Shown here: one piece after another, positions 1 to 6,327 of the stretch
Layout: the number at the start of each line of letters is the position of its first letter
Position numbering within the stretch: the first letter of the stretch is position 1
Assembly: GCA_023443985.1 (NCBI GenBank)
Contig: JAEZSJ010000179.1
Span: 1 to 16,470, forward strand
Source of the DNA: Verrucomicrobiota bacterium
Lineage (GTDB): Bacteria > Verrucomicrobiota > Verrucomicrobiia > Opitutales > Opitutaceae
Length of the DNA: 16,470 nucleotides
Direction: 5' to 3'
Translations under genes and position numbers: made by a program
Notes under the pieces: generated by a model
The model's database searches: none
Told to the model about the DNA's origin: nothing
What the model saw: the letters and a program-made list of their open reading frames with translations, nothing else

Positions 1-362
1 GCGACCGATGTGACCGGTAAACGGATACTGCGGCCCTCGACATGGGGTTTCGCCTCCTCGATCAGGCGTTTCGCCGAGGCGGACAGGTCACCGGCCAACG
101 CCAGAATCGCGGCTCGCGCGCCGAGCACGACCAACGCCTCGAAGTCGCCTTGGCGAGGGATCAGGTAGACCAGCGTGCGCGCCTTCTGCTTGAGCAGACA
201 GATGCGGCCGAACTCGAGCTTCGTCGGCTTCCACTCCTGCTTCAGCCCGGGGAGATCCAACTCGAGCTCCTCGATGAGCCGGCGCCAGGCGGCGGCGGTC
301 GGACCGAGGGCGGCGGCGAGTTCGGCGGCTCTGGGCGCCTTGGTGGCGGCAGGTTTCTTCAT
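1..362 (-). CDS. DUF3788 family protein, 3' end cut off by window edge
   Basis: The frame reads leftward from an ATG at 362 and is still open at base 1, giving 120 codons without a stop, so the C-terminus lies outside. The protein starts MKKPAATKAPRAAEL. It carries the pattern I associate with DUF3788: a tryptophan-containing helix (AAAWRRLIEELEL), a basic strand (EWKPTKLEFGRICLLKQK), then TLVYLIPRQGDFEALVVLGARA and a late EGRSIRLPV strand. No enzymatic function is established for the family that I know of; members are small soluble proteins that look like single-domain ligand-binding folds. It is divergent from the YjdM gene across 145 bases with no obvious promoter motif. Family assignment is from remembered pattern only. 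Confidence 0.72.
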   Translation of the reverse strand, partial: MKKPAATKAPRAAELAAALGPTAAAWRRLIEELELDLPGLKQEWKPTKLEFGRICLLKQKARTLVYLIPRQGDFEALVVLGARAAILALAGDLSASAKRLIEEAKPHVEGRSIRLPVTSV

Positions 363-507
363 GGGGGCTGAGTGCAGGGACCACTGCCACCGCCGCGCGG
401 GCGAGGCAAGCGGCGGGCCGGTGTGTGGTTGTTTCGTGGGGAAGAAGGATTCGGCGCTTGCGCCCGCCGCCGGCGCGCCGGCACGTTTCGCCGTTTCCCT
501 CATCGCG

Positions 508-837
508 ATGACCAAACCAACCTGTCCGTCCTGTACCCTCGAAGACGTGCTCAGCCATCCCAGCCATTGGGAGTGCTCCACCTGTGGCCACGAATGGCCG
601 AAGGAAGCCGCGCCCGAGGCCGCGAGGATCGTGAAGGACGCCAACGGCACGCCGCTCGCCGACGGCGACACGGTGGTGCTCATCAAAGACCTGAAGCTGC
701 GCGGCGGTTCGGGGGTGCTGAAAGGGGGCGCGAAGGCCAAGGGTATCCGGCTCGTCGACGGCGACCACGAGATCGACTGCAAAATCGACGGCGTGGCGAT
801 GGCGCTCAAGGCCTGCTTCGTGCGCAAGAGCGTGTGA
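508..837 (+). CDS. yjdM: YjdM/PhnA-family zinc-ribbon protein
   Basis: This 109-residue protein is the usual size for the YjdM (formerly PhnA) family. The N-terminal zinc ribbon is complete: C6-x2-C9 (TCPSC) and C23-x2-C26 (CSTCGHEW). It is followed by the family's SH3-like PhnA domain, with DANGTPLADGDTVVLIKDLK and KGGAKAKGIRLVDGDHEIDCKI. The family was once named phosphonoacetate hydrolase, but that activity belongs to an unrelated protein and the true role of YjdM is unknown; it should not be read as evidence for phosphonate use. The ATG at 508 is chosen because it places MTKPTCPSC at the family N-terminus; the frame is open further upstream but that part does not look coding. It ends seven bases from the convergent DUF167 gene, with a hairpin covering both stop codons. 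Confidence 0.9.
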   Translation: MTKPTCPSCTLEDVLSHPSHWECSTCGHEWPKEAAPEAARIVKDANGTPLADGDTVVLIKDLKLRGGSGVLKGGAKAKGIRLVDGDHEIDCKIDGVAMALKACFVRKSV

Positions 838-851
838 GCCCGCTCACACGC
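830..851. terminator. Palindrome spanning both convergent stop codons
   Basis: GCGTGTGAGC, a CC loop, then GCTCACACGC form a perfect 10-bp inverted repeat. It contains the TGA of the YjdM gene (835-837) and the TGA of the opposing DUF167 gene (844-846), because both genes end in a Val-stop (GTG TGA). There is no T tract on either side, so this is at best a bidirectional, non-canonical terminator or transcript-end stabiliser. Confidence 0.45.
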
Positions 852-1137
852 CGAGCGTCGCGCGCACGGCGGTGAGCTCGAGCCCCTCGATGCGCAGGAG
901 CTTCTGGCGCGAGGTGTCGCCGCGCTCGACCGAGACGGCGCGGCGGGGCAGCCCGAGCTTCTCGGCGAGGAACACGATGAGCGCCTCGTTCGCGCGGCCT
1001 TCGACGGGCGGCGCGCGCAGTTTGATCTTCACGGCGTTGCCCATGGTGCCGACAACCTCGTCGCGCGAGGCGCCGGGGATGACTTTCACATCGAGCCGAC
1101 AATGGGCGGCGGGCGGCGGTGTCTTGGGGGCGGCCAT
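844..1137 (-). CDS. DUF167 (YggU-type) family protein
   Basis: A 97-residue protein with the DUF167 signature: LDVKVIPGASRDEVVG, then VKIKLRAPPVEGRANEAL, then FLAEKLGLPRRAVSVERGDTSRQK. The APPVEGxAN segment is the most diagnostic part of this small alpha/beta fold. Solved YggU-like structures have not given a firm function; the family is widespread and cytosolic. The ATG at 1137 gives a short Pro/Ala-rich lead (MAAPKTPPPAAHC) before the first strand. The gene lies 25 bases downstream of the Dabb gene on the same strand, so the two may be co-transcribed. Its stop is inside the palindrome shared with YjdM. Confidence 0.9.
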   Translation of the reverse strand: MAAPKTPPPAAHCRLDVKVIPGASRDEVVGTMGNAVKIKLRAPPVEGRANEALIVFLAEKLGLPRRAVSVERGDTSRQKLLRIEGLELTAVRATLGV

Positions 1138-1162
1138 GGGGACGCAGGATGCGCGGGCGCGC

Positions 1163-1462
1163 TCAGACGGCGTCGACCACGGCGACGCGGGTCCAACAGT
1201 CCTTGTGGTCGGCGATGAACTTCAGGTGCGTCGGGTGCGACTGGTAGACGTCGTGTCCGGCAAGATCGTCGAAGAGCACCGTGAGGGCGAAGCCATATTC
1301 GCTGTCGATCACCGGGCGCGCGGGCACCGGCGCCGGGGTTCCGACGAAGAGCTGGCGCACGCTCGGGATTGAGCGCAGCGAGTCGAGACCGGCGCGGAGC
1401 GCGGCGCGGCGTTCGGCGGAGAGATCGGGGCGCAGATAAAAGCGGACCAGGTGGACGAGCAT
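1163..1462 (-). CDS. Dabb (stress-responsive alpha/beta barrel) family protein
   Basis: A 99-residue protein beginning MLVHLVRFYLRPDLSAERR. The opening VHLVRF strand, the segment SVRQLFVGTPAPVPARP, the strand YGFALTVLFDDLAGHDVYQSH and the closing HLKFIADHKDCWTRVAVVD follow the Dabb/PF07876 ferredoxin-like layout, in which two copies dimerise into a barrel. Some Dabb proteins are enzymes acting on small hydrophobic substrates, but many are uncharacterised, and nothing here fixes a substrate. The frame stays open to 1498, but the added residues (MRRRAPAATLRR) are basic and unlike the family, so the internal ATG at 1462 is preferred. It lies between a membrane protein gene (115 bases upstream) and DUF167 (25 bases downstream), all leftward. 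Confidence 0.85.
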   Translation of the reverse strand: MLVHLVRFYLRPDLSAERRAALRAGLDSLRSIPSVRQLFVGTPAPVPARPVIDSEYGFALTVLFDDLAGHDVYQSHPTHLKFIADHKDCWTRVAVVDAV

Positions 1463-1577
1463 GCGGCGGAGCGTGGCGGCCGGCGCACGGCGCCGCAAGC
1501 GCGCGGCAGGTGCGTTGTACGCCTGCGGTGGGTCGCTTGCCGCTCCGGCACTCGACGCCCGTCCCCTTTCGGCCGGG

Positions 1578-1949
1578 TCAGCGGAGGTGTTTCCAGAGCA
1601 CGCCCGCGAGCGAGACGAGCATGCCGATGCGCAGCGCGCCTTCGAAGGTGAGGATGACGAGCACCCAGTTGCGCGGCGAGTTCCGCCGCAGCACGAAACC
1701 GACGAGGCTGATCAGGAACAACGCGAGCGCCTGCAGGCGCCCCACCGAGCTGCCGAGCAGCAGGCCGATCCAGATCCAATAGAGGAACAGCGCGAGCGTC
1801 CACGCGAAGGCCCGCCGTTCGCCCATCGGCAGGGAGCGCGGGTCGCGGCCGGTCGCCAGCTGCCGGATCCCGAGATAACGCTCGCAGAGCACGAGCTGCC
1901 AGATCTCGAAGGCGAAGAAGAGCGGGACGAGCGTGAGCAACCAGAGCAT
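1578..1949 (-). CDS. Small four-helix integral membrane protein, unknown function
   Basis: From the ATG at 1949 the product is 123 residues, almost all membrane helix: about 1-21 (MLWLLTLVPLFFAFEIWQLV), 48-69 (FAWTLALFLYWIWIGLLLG), 73-88 and 95-119, with short basic loops (RRNSPRN) between the third and fourth helices. I do not recognise the family. A GTG at 1997 would add 16 residues (starting MRLASARRAATLGRT), a basic lead that could be a cytoplasmic extension; neither start has a clear ribosome-binding site, so the N-terminus is uncertain. It is divergent from the SSB-like gene, with an imperfect inverted repeat between them. Composition and frame use resemble the neighbouring genes, so it is probably a real gene. 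Confidence 0.68.
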   Translation of the reverse strand: MLWLLTLVPLFFAFEIWQLVLCERYLGIRQLATGRDPRSLPMGERRAFAWTLALFLYWIWIGLLLGSSVGRLQALALFLISLVGFVLRRNSPRNWVLVILTFEGALRIGMLVSLAGVLWKHLR

Positions 1950-2004
1950 GGCCGTGCGGCCCAGCGTGGCGGCCCGCCGCGCCGAGGCAAGGCGCACCCC
2001 GGGA

Positions 2005-2025
2005 AAACGCCCCGTTGTGGCGTTT
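2005..2025. repeat. Inverted repeat between divergent genes
   Basis: AAACGCC, a 7-base loop CCGTTGT, then GGCGTTT form a perfect 7-bp stem, flanked after a small internal loop by GGG on the left and CCC on the right. It sits between the divergent membrane-protein and SSB-like genes. It could be an operator or an RNA hairpin in a leader; in DNA this GC-rich the chance rate for such stems is not negligible. Confidence 0.3.
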
Positions 2026-2079
2026 CGCCCCTCAAGTCCGCTCCGGCCCGCGCCGATACAGGAACAACCCCTCCGAGCG

Positions 2080-2421
2080 ATGAACGCCTGCCATTTCTCC
2101 GGTTGGATTCCGTTCGCGCCAGAAACCCGCTACACCCCCTCGGGCCGGAAGGTCATCTGCTTCGCCGCGCGCGTGCGCGACGAGCATGGCGCCGAGTCGA
2201 TCCTGCGCTTCCAGATGGACGGCGACCCCGTCGCACCGCTGCCGCCGGAGCTGGCGCCCGGCCGGGCGGTCGACATCGAGGCCGAGGCGACCACGCAGGC
2301 CGTGCACCGGCCCGACGGCCGGACCGTCTCGCGGCTGGTCTTCCACGTGCGGCGGCTCGCCGCCGCCGGCGGCCGTGGCCGCAGGGCCGCCGAATCGCCG
2401 CTGCAGCTCGCGCTGTTCTGA
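2080..2421 (+). CDS. Small SSB-like OB-fold protein with C-terminal clamp-binding-like QLALF
   Basis: A 113-residue protein. Residues 4-31 (CHFSGWIPFAPETRYTPSG, then RKVICFAARVRD) match the first strands of bacterial single-stranded DNA-binding proteins, where a G-x-L-x-x-DPE-x-RYTPSG pattern is followed by a hydrophobic strand. Residues 40-92 supply the later strands, including ELAPGRAVDIEAEATTQ, which corresponds to the SSB 'LxKGxxVxVEG' strand. The protein is shorter than a usual SSB, its aromatic DNA-stacking residues are largely missing, and it lacks the acidic DDDIPF-type tail. Instead a Gly/Arg linker (GGRGRRAAESP, 97-107) leads to QLALF as the last five residues (109-113), close to the beta-clamp-binding consensus QL(S/D)LF. 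I infer a DNA replication or repair accessory role. The ATG at 2080 starts just before the first strand; upstream in-frame sequence overlaps the divergent gene. Confidence 0.72.
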   Translation: MNACHFSGWIPFAPETRYTPSGRKVICFAARVRDEHGAESILRFQMDGDPVAPLPPELAPGRAVDIEAEATTQAVHRPDGRTVSRLVFHVRRLAAAGGRGRRAAESPLQLALF

Positions 2422-2489
2422 CCGCATCCGGAGGGCTGCGACACCGCGTCGGCGCGGGTTCGCGGGGCGCCAATGCCGTTGGCGGGCGG

Positions 2490-2509
2490 AACCGACCGCT
2501 GGTCCGGTT
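2490..2509. repeat. Imperfect inverted repeat upstream of membrane protein gene
   Basis: AACCGACC, GCT, then GGTCCGGTT pair as a near-perfect stem with one bulged base. It lies about 46 bases before the ATG at 2555, in the 133-base gap after the SSB-like gene. It could be a short hairpin ending the SSB-like transcript (no T tract) or an operator for the next gene. Confidence 0.3.
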
Positions 2510-2554
2510 TCGCGTGAGGACCGGTGTCCGGTTGTATTCGGTGTATGCCACCGC

Positions 2555-2968
2555 ATGCACCACCTGCTCCTCTTCACCTGCGGCGTGCTCAACACGGCCT
2601 TTGTCGGTTTCCATCTTCTGCTCGCGACCTGGATCCAGCGCATGCCGCTCGCGCCGGAGGCGCGGGCGCTGATGCATGCCTTCAATGTGGGCGGGCTGCT
2701 GATGATCGGTTTCCTCGCCTATGCCTTCCTGTTCTGCCGCGAGGATCTCGCCACCCGGCTGGGACGCGGCGCCGCACTGCTCGGTGCGCTGGTCTATCTC
2801 ACCCGCGCGGCGGGCGAGCTCGTGTTCTTCCCCGCGCCGAAGCCGGTGATCGTCGTCGCCTGTTTGCTCGCGGGGCTGCTGCACCTGCCGCTCCTGCGCG
2901 CCGCGCGCGGCCAAGTGAGTGGGGAGGGTGCGACAGGGGCGCGCCCTGCCATCGGTCCGGACGTTTGA
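2555..2968 (+). CDS. Small four-helix integral membrane protein, unknown function
   Basis: A 137-residue protein starting MHHLLLFTCGVLNTAF. Predicted membrane segments are about 5-27, 44-61 (VGGLLMIGFLAYAFLFC), 72-92 and 97-117 (PVIVVACLLAGLLHLPLL), followed by a 20-residue polar tail. The pattern of a first helix with Asn and His (LNTAFVGFHLLLATW), a mid-protein H-A-F-N-V-G-G segment and a third helix with an Arg-Glu pair (YLTRAAGELVFF) suggests a compact bundle with buried polar residues, but I do not recognise the family. The frame is open far upstream; this ATG is chosen because hydrophobic coding character begins there. It runs in the same direction as the SSB-like gene (133 bases before) and the alcohol dehydrogenase gene (32 bases after), so it may be co-transcribed with the latter. 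Confidence 0.68.
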   Translation: MHHLLLFTCGVLNTAFVGFHLLLATWIQRMPLAPEARALMHAFNVGGLLMIGFLAYAFLFCREDLATRLGRGAALLGALVYLTRAAGELVFFPAPKPVIVVACLLAGLLHLPLLRAARGQVSGEGATGARPAIGPDV

Positions 2969-3000
2969 CGCCGCCGCGGCCTCGCGCAGCTTCCGCGGCC

Positions 3001-4014
3001 ATGTCCATCCGTGCCTTCGCCGCCACCGCCGCGGGTCGCCCGCTCGAGTTGTTCTCCTATCAACCCGGTCCGCTCGGCGACGAGCAGGTCGAGGTCGCCG
3101 TCGAGACGTGCGGCATCTGCCACTCGGATCTCTCGATGCTCGACAACGAATGGGGCCAGACGAGCTACCCGTTCGTCGGCGGGCACGAAGCGGTCGGCCG
3201 GGTCGTCGCGGCCGGATCCGCGGTGAAACGGGTCAAGGTCGGCGATCTGGTGGGCGTGGGCTGGTACGCGGGGAGCTGCCTGTGTTGCCCGCAATGCCTC
3301 TCCGGCGACCACAACCTGTGCCGCCACGCCGAGCAGACGATCGTCGGCCGCCACGGCGGATTCGCCGAACGCGTGCGCGTGCACTGGCTGTGGGCGACGC
3401 CGATTCCGGCGGGCGTGGACGCGCACCGGGCGGGGCCGCTGTTCTGCGGCGGCATCACTGTATTCAACCCGATCATTCAGGCCGGTGTGCGGCCGACGGA
3501 CCGCGTGGGCGTCGTCGGCGTGGGCGGGCTCGGGCACCTCGCAGTCCAGTTCCTCGCGAAGTGGGGCTGCGAGGTCGTGGCGTTCTCGTCGAACCCCGCA
3601 AAGGCCGCCGAGGCGAAGGCGCTCGGTGCGCACGAGGTGGTCGACTCGCGCGACGGCGCCGCGGTGAAGCGACTCGCCGGCCGGCTCAACTTCATCCTCG
3701 TGACGGTGAACGTCGCCCTCGACTGGGACGCATACTTCGCCGCGCTCGCCCCGAATGGGCGGCTGCACTTCGTGGGCGCGGTGCTCACGCCGGTGCCGGT
3801 GGCGGCGTTCACGTTGATCGGGGGCGCGAAGACGGTCGGCGGCTCGCCGCTCGGCAGCCCCGCAACGACAGCGCAGATGCTCGAGTTCTGCGCGCGGCAC
3901 AAGATCGCGCCGGTGACCGAGAATTTTCCGCTCTCGCGCATCAACGCCGCCCTCGACCACCTGCGCGCCGGCAAGGCCCGCTACCGCATCATTCTGACGA
4001 ACGATCTGAAGTGA
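3001..4014 (+). CDS. Zinc-dependent alcohol dehydrogenase, cinnamyl/YahK type
   Basis: A 337-residue medium-chain dehydrogenase that reversibly oxidises alcohols to aldehydes in the cytosol. Catalytic zinc ligands are visible: C37 (ETCGICHSDLS), H62 with E63 (GGHE) and C149 (PLFCGG). The structural zinc lobe is intact as C93-x2-C96-x2-C99-x7-C107. The Rossmann loop GVGGLG is at 173-178. The coenzyme-discriminating strand ends in FSSNPAK (195-201) rather than an acidic residue, which in this subfamily goes with NADPH. Length and motifs match the cinnamyl-alcohol dehydrogenase group, which in bacteria mainly reduces diverse aldehydes; the real substrate cannot be read from sequence. The ATG at 3001 gives MSIRAFAA, the usual family N-terminus. 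A GC-rich hairpin follows the stop. Confidence 0.93.
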   Translation: MSIRAFAATAAGRPLELFSYQPGPLGDEQVEVAVETCGICHSDLSMLDNEWGQTSYPFVGGHEAVGRVVAAGSAVKRVKVGDLVGVGWYAGSCLCCPQCLSGDHNLCRHAEQTIVGRHGGFAERVRVHWLWATPIPAGVDAHRAGPLFCGGITVFNPIIQAGVRPTDRVGVVGVGGLGHLAVQFLAKWGCEVVAFSSNPAKAAEAKALGAHEVVDSRDGAAVKRLAGRLNFILVTVNVALDWDAYFAALAPNGRLHFVGAVLTPVPVAAFTLIGGAKTVGGSPLGSPATTAQMLEFCARHKIAPVTENFPLSRINAALDHLRAGKARYRIILTNDLK

Positions 4015-4019
4015 GGCCG

Positions 4020-4054
4020 CGCGGGCCGGGAGGTTTGGAGAACTCCCGGCCGCG
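4020..4054 (+). terminator. GC-rich hairpin after the alcohol dehydrogenase gene
   Basis: GGCCGGGAG (4024-4032) pairs perfectly with CTCCCGGCC (4043-4051) around a 10-base loop, and the stem extends by three more pairs past one bulged G. It begins six bases after the dehydrogenase stop and ends 15 bases before the next ATG. There is no T run, so termination may be partial, or the hairpin may separate two differently expressed cistrons. Confidence 0.45.
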
Positions 4055-4069
4055 TGCCGCTCTCCCGCC

Positions 4070-4423
4070 ATGGCCGACCACGATCACAATGTTCCCGATA
4101 CGGCGTTCGCAACGCTGTCACTCGCGACGGCGCGGCGGCATGTCTTCCTCTGTGTCGGGCCGGACTGCTGCGAACCGACGGCCGGTCTGGCCACGTGGGA
4201 CTGGCTCAAGCGGCGGCTGAGGGACTCGGGCCTGCCGGTGCTGCGCACGAAGGCCGCTTGCCTGCGCCTCTGTCGCGGCGGTCCGTGGCTGGTCGTGTAT
4301 CCGGAGGGGGTGTGGTACGGCGGCGTCACGCCAGAGCGCTGCGAACGCATCGTGGTCGAGCACCTGCAGGGCGGCGTGCCCGTGGCCGAGTGGGTCGCCG
4401 CGGTGCCCCCGCTGGCGGAGTGA
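4070..4423 (+). CDS. Thioredoxin-like [2Fe-2S] ferredoxin-domain protein
   Basis: A 117-residue protein of the thioredoxin-like 2Fe-2S ferredoxin group (as in Aquifex Fd and NuoE-like domains). Cysteine positions are C28, C33, C34, C64 and C68, giving C-x4-CC near the first strand (FLCVGPDCCEP) and C-x3-C (AACLRLCRGGP) later. The family hallmarks GPWLVVYPEG, VWYGGVTPE, then IVVEHLQGG and a short C-terminal tail are all present. Such proteins carry one 2Fe-2S cluster and transfer electrons; the partner is unknown. The Cys-Cys pair leaves open which residue is the second ligand. The ATG at 4070 gives a His/Asp-rich lead (MADHDHNVPD) before the domain. The gene is 55 bases after the dehydrogenase stop and 55 bases before the OleC-like gene, so an electron-transfer link to either is possible but unproven. 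Confidence 0.85.
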   Translation: MADHDHNVPDTAFATLSLATARRHVFLCVGPDCCEPTAGLATWDWLKRRLRDSGLPVLRTKAACLRLCRGGPWLVVYPEGVWYGGVTPERCERIVVEHLQGGVPVAEWVAAVPPLAE

Positions 4424-4478
4424 GTGCGCCGCCTTTTGCGTTGAAGCGGCGGGTGCTGCGGCGGTTTCATGCGGGGGA

Positions 4479-6281
4479 ATGGCCGAGCCCGATGTCGTCA
4501 ACGTTTCCCGTCACCTCTGGATCCAGGCGGCGCAGCAACCCGCTGTGCCCGCGCTGCGGATCCCGGTCGGGCACGCGGCCGGCGGGGCGATCCGCTACGC
4601 GGAGCTGAACTTCGCCGAACTCGCCGCCGAGGCGGATGCCTGGGCGTGGCGGCTCGCGCGGGCGGGTGTGCGCCGCGGCGACCGCGTGCTCGTGCTGGTG
4701 CGGCCGGGGCTGCCGTTGATCGCGGCGGTGTTTGCGCTCTTCAAGCTTGGGGCGCCGCCGATCGTGATCGACCCCGGCATGGGCCGGAAGAACCTTCTCA
4801 CGTGTGTCCAACGCACGCAGCCGCGCGTGCTCCTCGGCATCGCCGGCGCGCAGGTGGCGTCGTGGATCTTTCGTGATGCATTTCGCTCGGTGGCGCGGCG
4901 GGTGTGGGTGAGCGGCAACCCGGCGCAGCGGCTCGCGCGCGGCCCGGTGCCGGTGTTCCCCGCCGCGGCCACGGCGGCCGACGATCTCGCGGCGATCCTG
5001 TTCACCTCGGGCTCCACGGGCGCCCCGAAGGGCGTATGCTACGAGCACGGCATGTTCGAGGCGCAGGTGCGCCTCGTGCGCGCCACCTACGGCATCGCGC
5101 CCGGCGAGGTGGACCTGGCGGTGCTGCCGGTCTTCGCGCTCTTCAACCCGGCGCTGGGCACGACGACCGTCGTGCCGCAGCTCGACCCGTCGCGGCCGGC
5201 CGCGGCCGATCCGGCGCAGCTGGTGCGGGCGATCCGGCAGAACGGCGTGACGTACAGCTTCGGTTCGCCGGTGATCTGGACGAAGGTCGCGCGCCACTGC
5301 GCCGACCGCGGGATCACATTGCCGGGCGTGCGGCGTATCCTGATGGCGGGTGCGCCGGTGCCGCCGCCGCTCTTCGCGTTGATGCGGCGGGTGTTTCCCG
5401 GCGCGCAGCTGCATTCGCCCTACGGCGCCACGGAGGCGCTGCCGGTGAGCAGCGTGTCGGCCGAGGAGATCATCGGGGAGCCGGAGGGCGGAGCGGGGCG
5501 GCCGGAAACGCACTCACGGACCGCGCCGCAGGAGGCTGCCGGCGCCGCGGCGGAGACATTGCGCGGGCGTGGCACGTGCGTGGGCCGAACCGTCGGCGAG
5601 ATGGCGGCGCGCGTGATCGCGATCACTGACGGCCCCATCGCGACGTGGGCCGAGGCGCGCGAACTGCCGCGGGGCGAGATCGGTGAGATCATCGTGCGCG
5701 GGCCGGTGGTCACGAAGGCCTACGATCTGCTGCCGGAGCCGACCGCGCGCGCGAAGATCTACGAGAGCGACGCCGCCGTGCCGGAAGAGGGCGGGGCGTC
5801 CGCGCCGCCATCCTCCTTCAGCCTGCCGCGATCGGCGCCGTCCGGTGCGGCCGTCTGGCACCGGATGGGCGACGCGGGCTATCTGGACGATTCGGGTCGC
5901 CTGTGGTTCTGCGGCCGGATCGCGGAGCGCGTGGAGACGCCGCACGGCACGCTGTACCCGGATTGCGTGGAGCCGATCTTCAACGTCCACCCGCGCGTGC
6001 GCCGCACGGCGTTGCTCGGATTCGGTCCGCGTGGGAAACAGGTCGCCGCGCTCGCGGTGGAGTGCTGGCCGGACCGCCGGCCGCGCGGGGACCGCGCGAA
6101 ACGCGCCCTCGGGCGGGAACTGCGGGCGCTCGGCGAAGCGTATCCACATACTGCGATCGTACGCATCTTCTATTTCGTCGACCGTTTCCCCGTCGACGTG
6201 CGGCACAACGCGAAGATCCACCGTCTGCAGCTCGCGCGCGCCCTGGCGGGCCGGCCGGGCTTCGAGTTCGACAAACGGTGA
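4479..6281 (+). CDS. oleC: OleC-like AMP-dependent ligase (beta-lactone synthetase family)
   Basis: A 600-residue ANL-superfamily adenylating enzyme. Motifs in order: FTSGSTGAPKG (175-185, ATP loop), PVFALFNPALG (217-227), YGATEALPVSS (315-325), GDAGYLDDSGRLWF (464-477), and FPVDVRHNAKIHR (570-582) with the likely catalytic lysine K579. The segments FALFxPALG, FGSPxxW, PYGATEALPV and PVDVRHNAKI are specific to OleC, which converts beta-hydroxy acids from OleA/OleD to beta-lactones, which OleB then decarboxylates to long-chain olefins. Two stretches look inserted relative to the OleC proteins I recall: about 336-364 and 430-459, both Ala/Gly/Pro/Ser-rich. No oleA, oleB or oleD is in this window. 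Many genomes label such proteins 'fatty acid CoA ligase family', so a plain acyl-CoA ligase role is the alternative. The ATG at 4479 is the best start; the GGGGGA just before it is too close to be an ideal ribosome-binding site. Confidence 0.88.
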   Translation: MAEPDVVNVSRHLWIQAAQQPAVPALRIPVGHAAGGAIRYAELNFAELAAEADAWAWRLARAGVRRGDRVLVLVRPGLPLIAAVFALFKLGAPPIVIDPGMGRKNLLTCVQRTQPRVLLGIAGAQVASWIFRDAFRSVARRVWVSGNPAQRLARGPVPVFPAAATAADDLAAILFTSGSTGAPKGVCYEHGMFEAQVRLVRATYGIAPGEVDLAVLPVFALFNPALGTTTVVPQLDPSRPAAADPAQLVRAIRQNGVTYSFGSPVIWTKVARHCADRGITLPGVRRILMAGAPVPPPLFALMRRVFPGAQLHSPYGATEALPVSSVSAEEIIGEPEGGAGRPETHSRTAPQEAAGAAAETLRGRGTCVGRTVGEMAARVIAITDGPIATWAEARELPRGEIGEIIVRGPVVTKAYDLLPEPTARAKIYESDAAVPEEGGASAPPSSFSLPRSAPSGAAVWHRMGDAGYLDDSGRLWFCGRIAERVETPHGTLYPDCVEPIFNVHPRVRRTALLGFGPRGKQVAALAVECWPDRRPRGDRAKRALGRELRALGEAYPHTAIVRIFYFVDRFPVDVRHNAKIHRLQLARALAGRPGFEFDKR

Positions 6282-6327
6282 GCGCGGCCGGGGTGCGTCG
6301 CAGACGCGGGGCGCGCCCGCGCGGACG

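Noticed and set aside
508..837. Annotation of the YjdM protein as phosphonoacetate hydrolase or as evidence of phosphonate use
   Set aside because: The PhnA name for this zinc-ribbon family is a historical mix-up, and no other phosphonate gene is present.
2555..4014. Fusion of the small membrane protein with the alcohol dehydrogenase through the long open frame starting at 2524
   Set aside because: The hydrophobic protein is in a different frame and ends at 2968; the dehydrogenase has a natural family start at 3001.
6282..6327. GCGTC-GCA-GACGC (6295-6307) as a terminator between the OleC-like and Gre-like genes
   Set aside because: The stem is only 5 bp with no T tract on either strand; such stems are frequent at this GC content.
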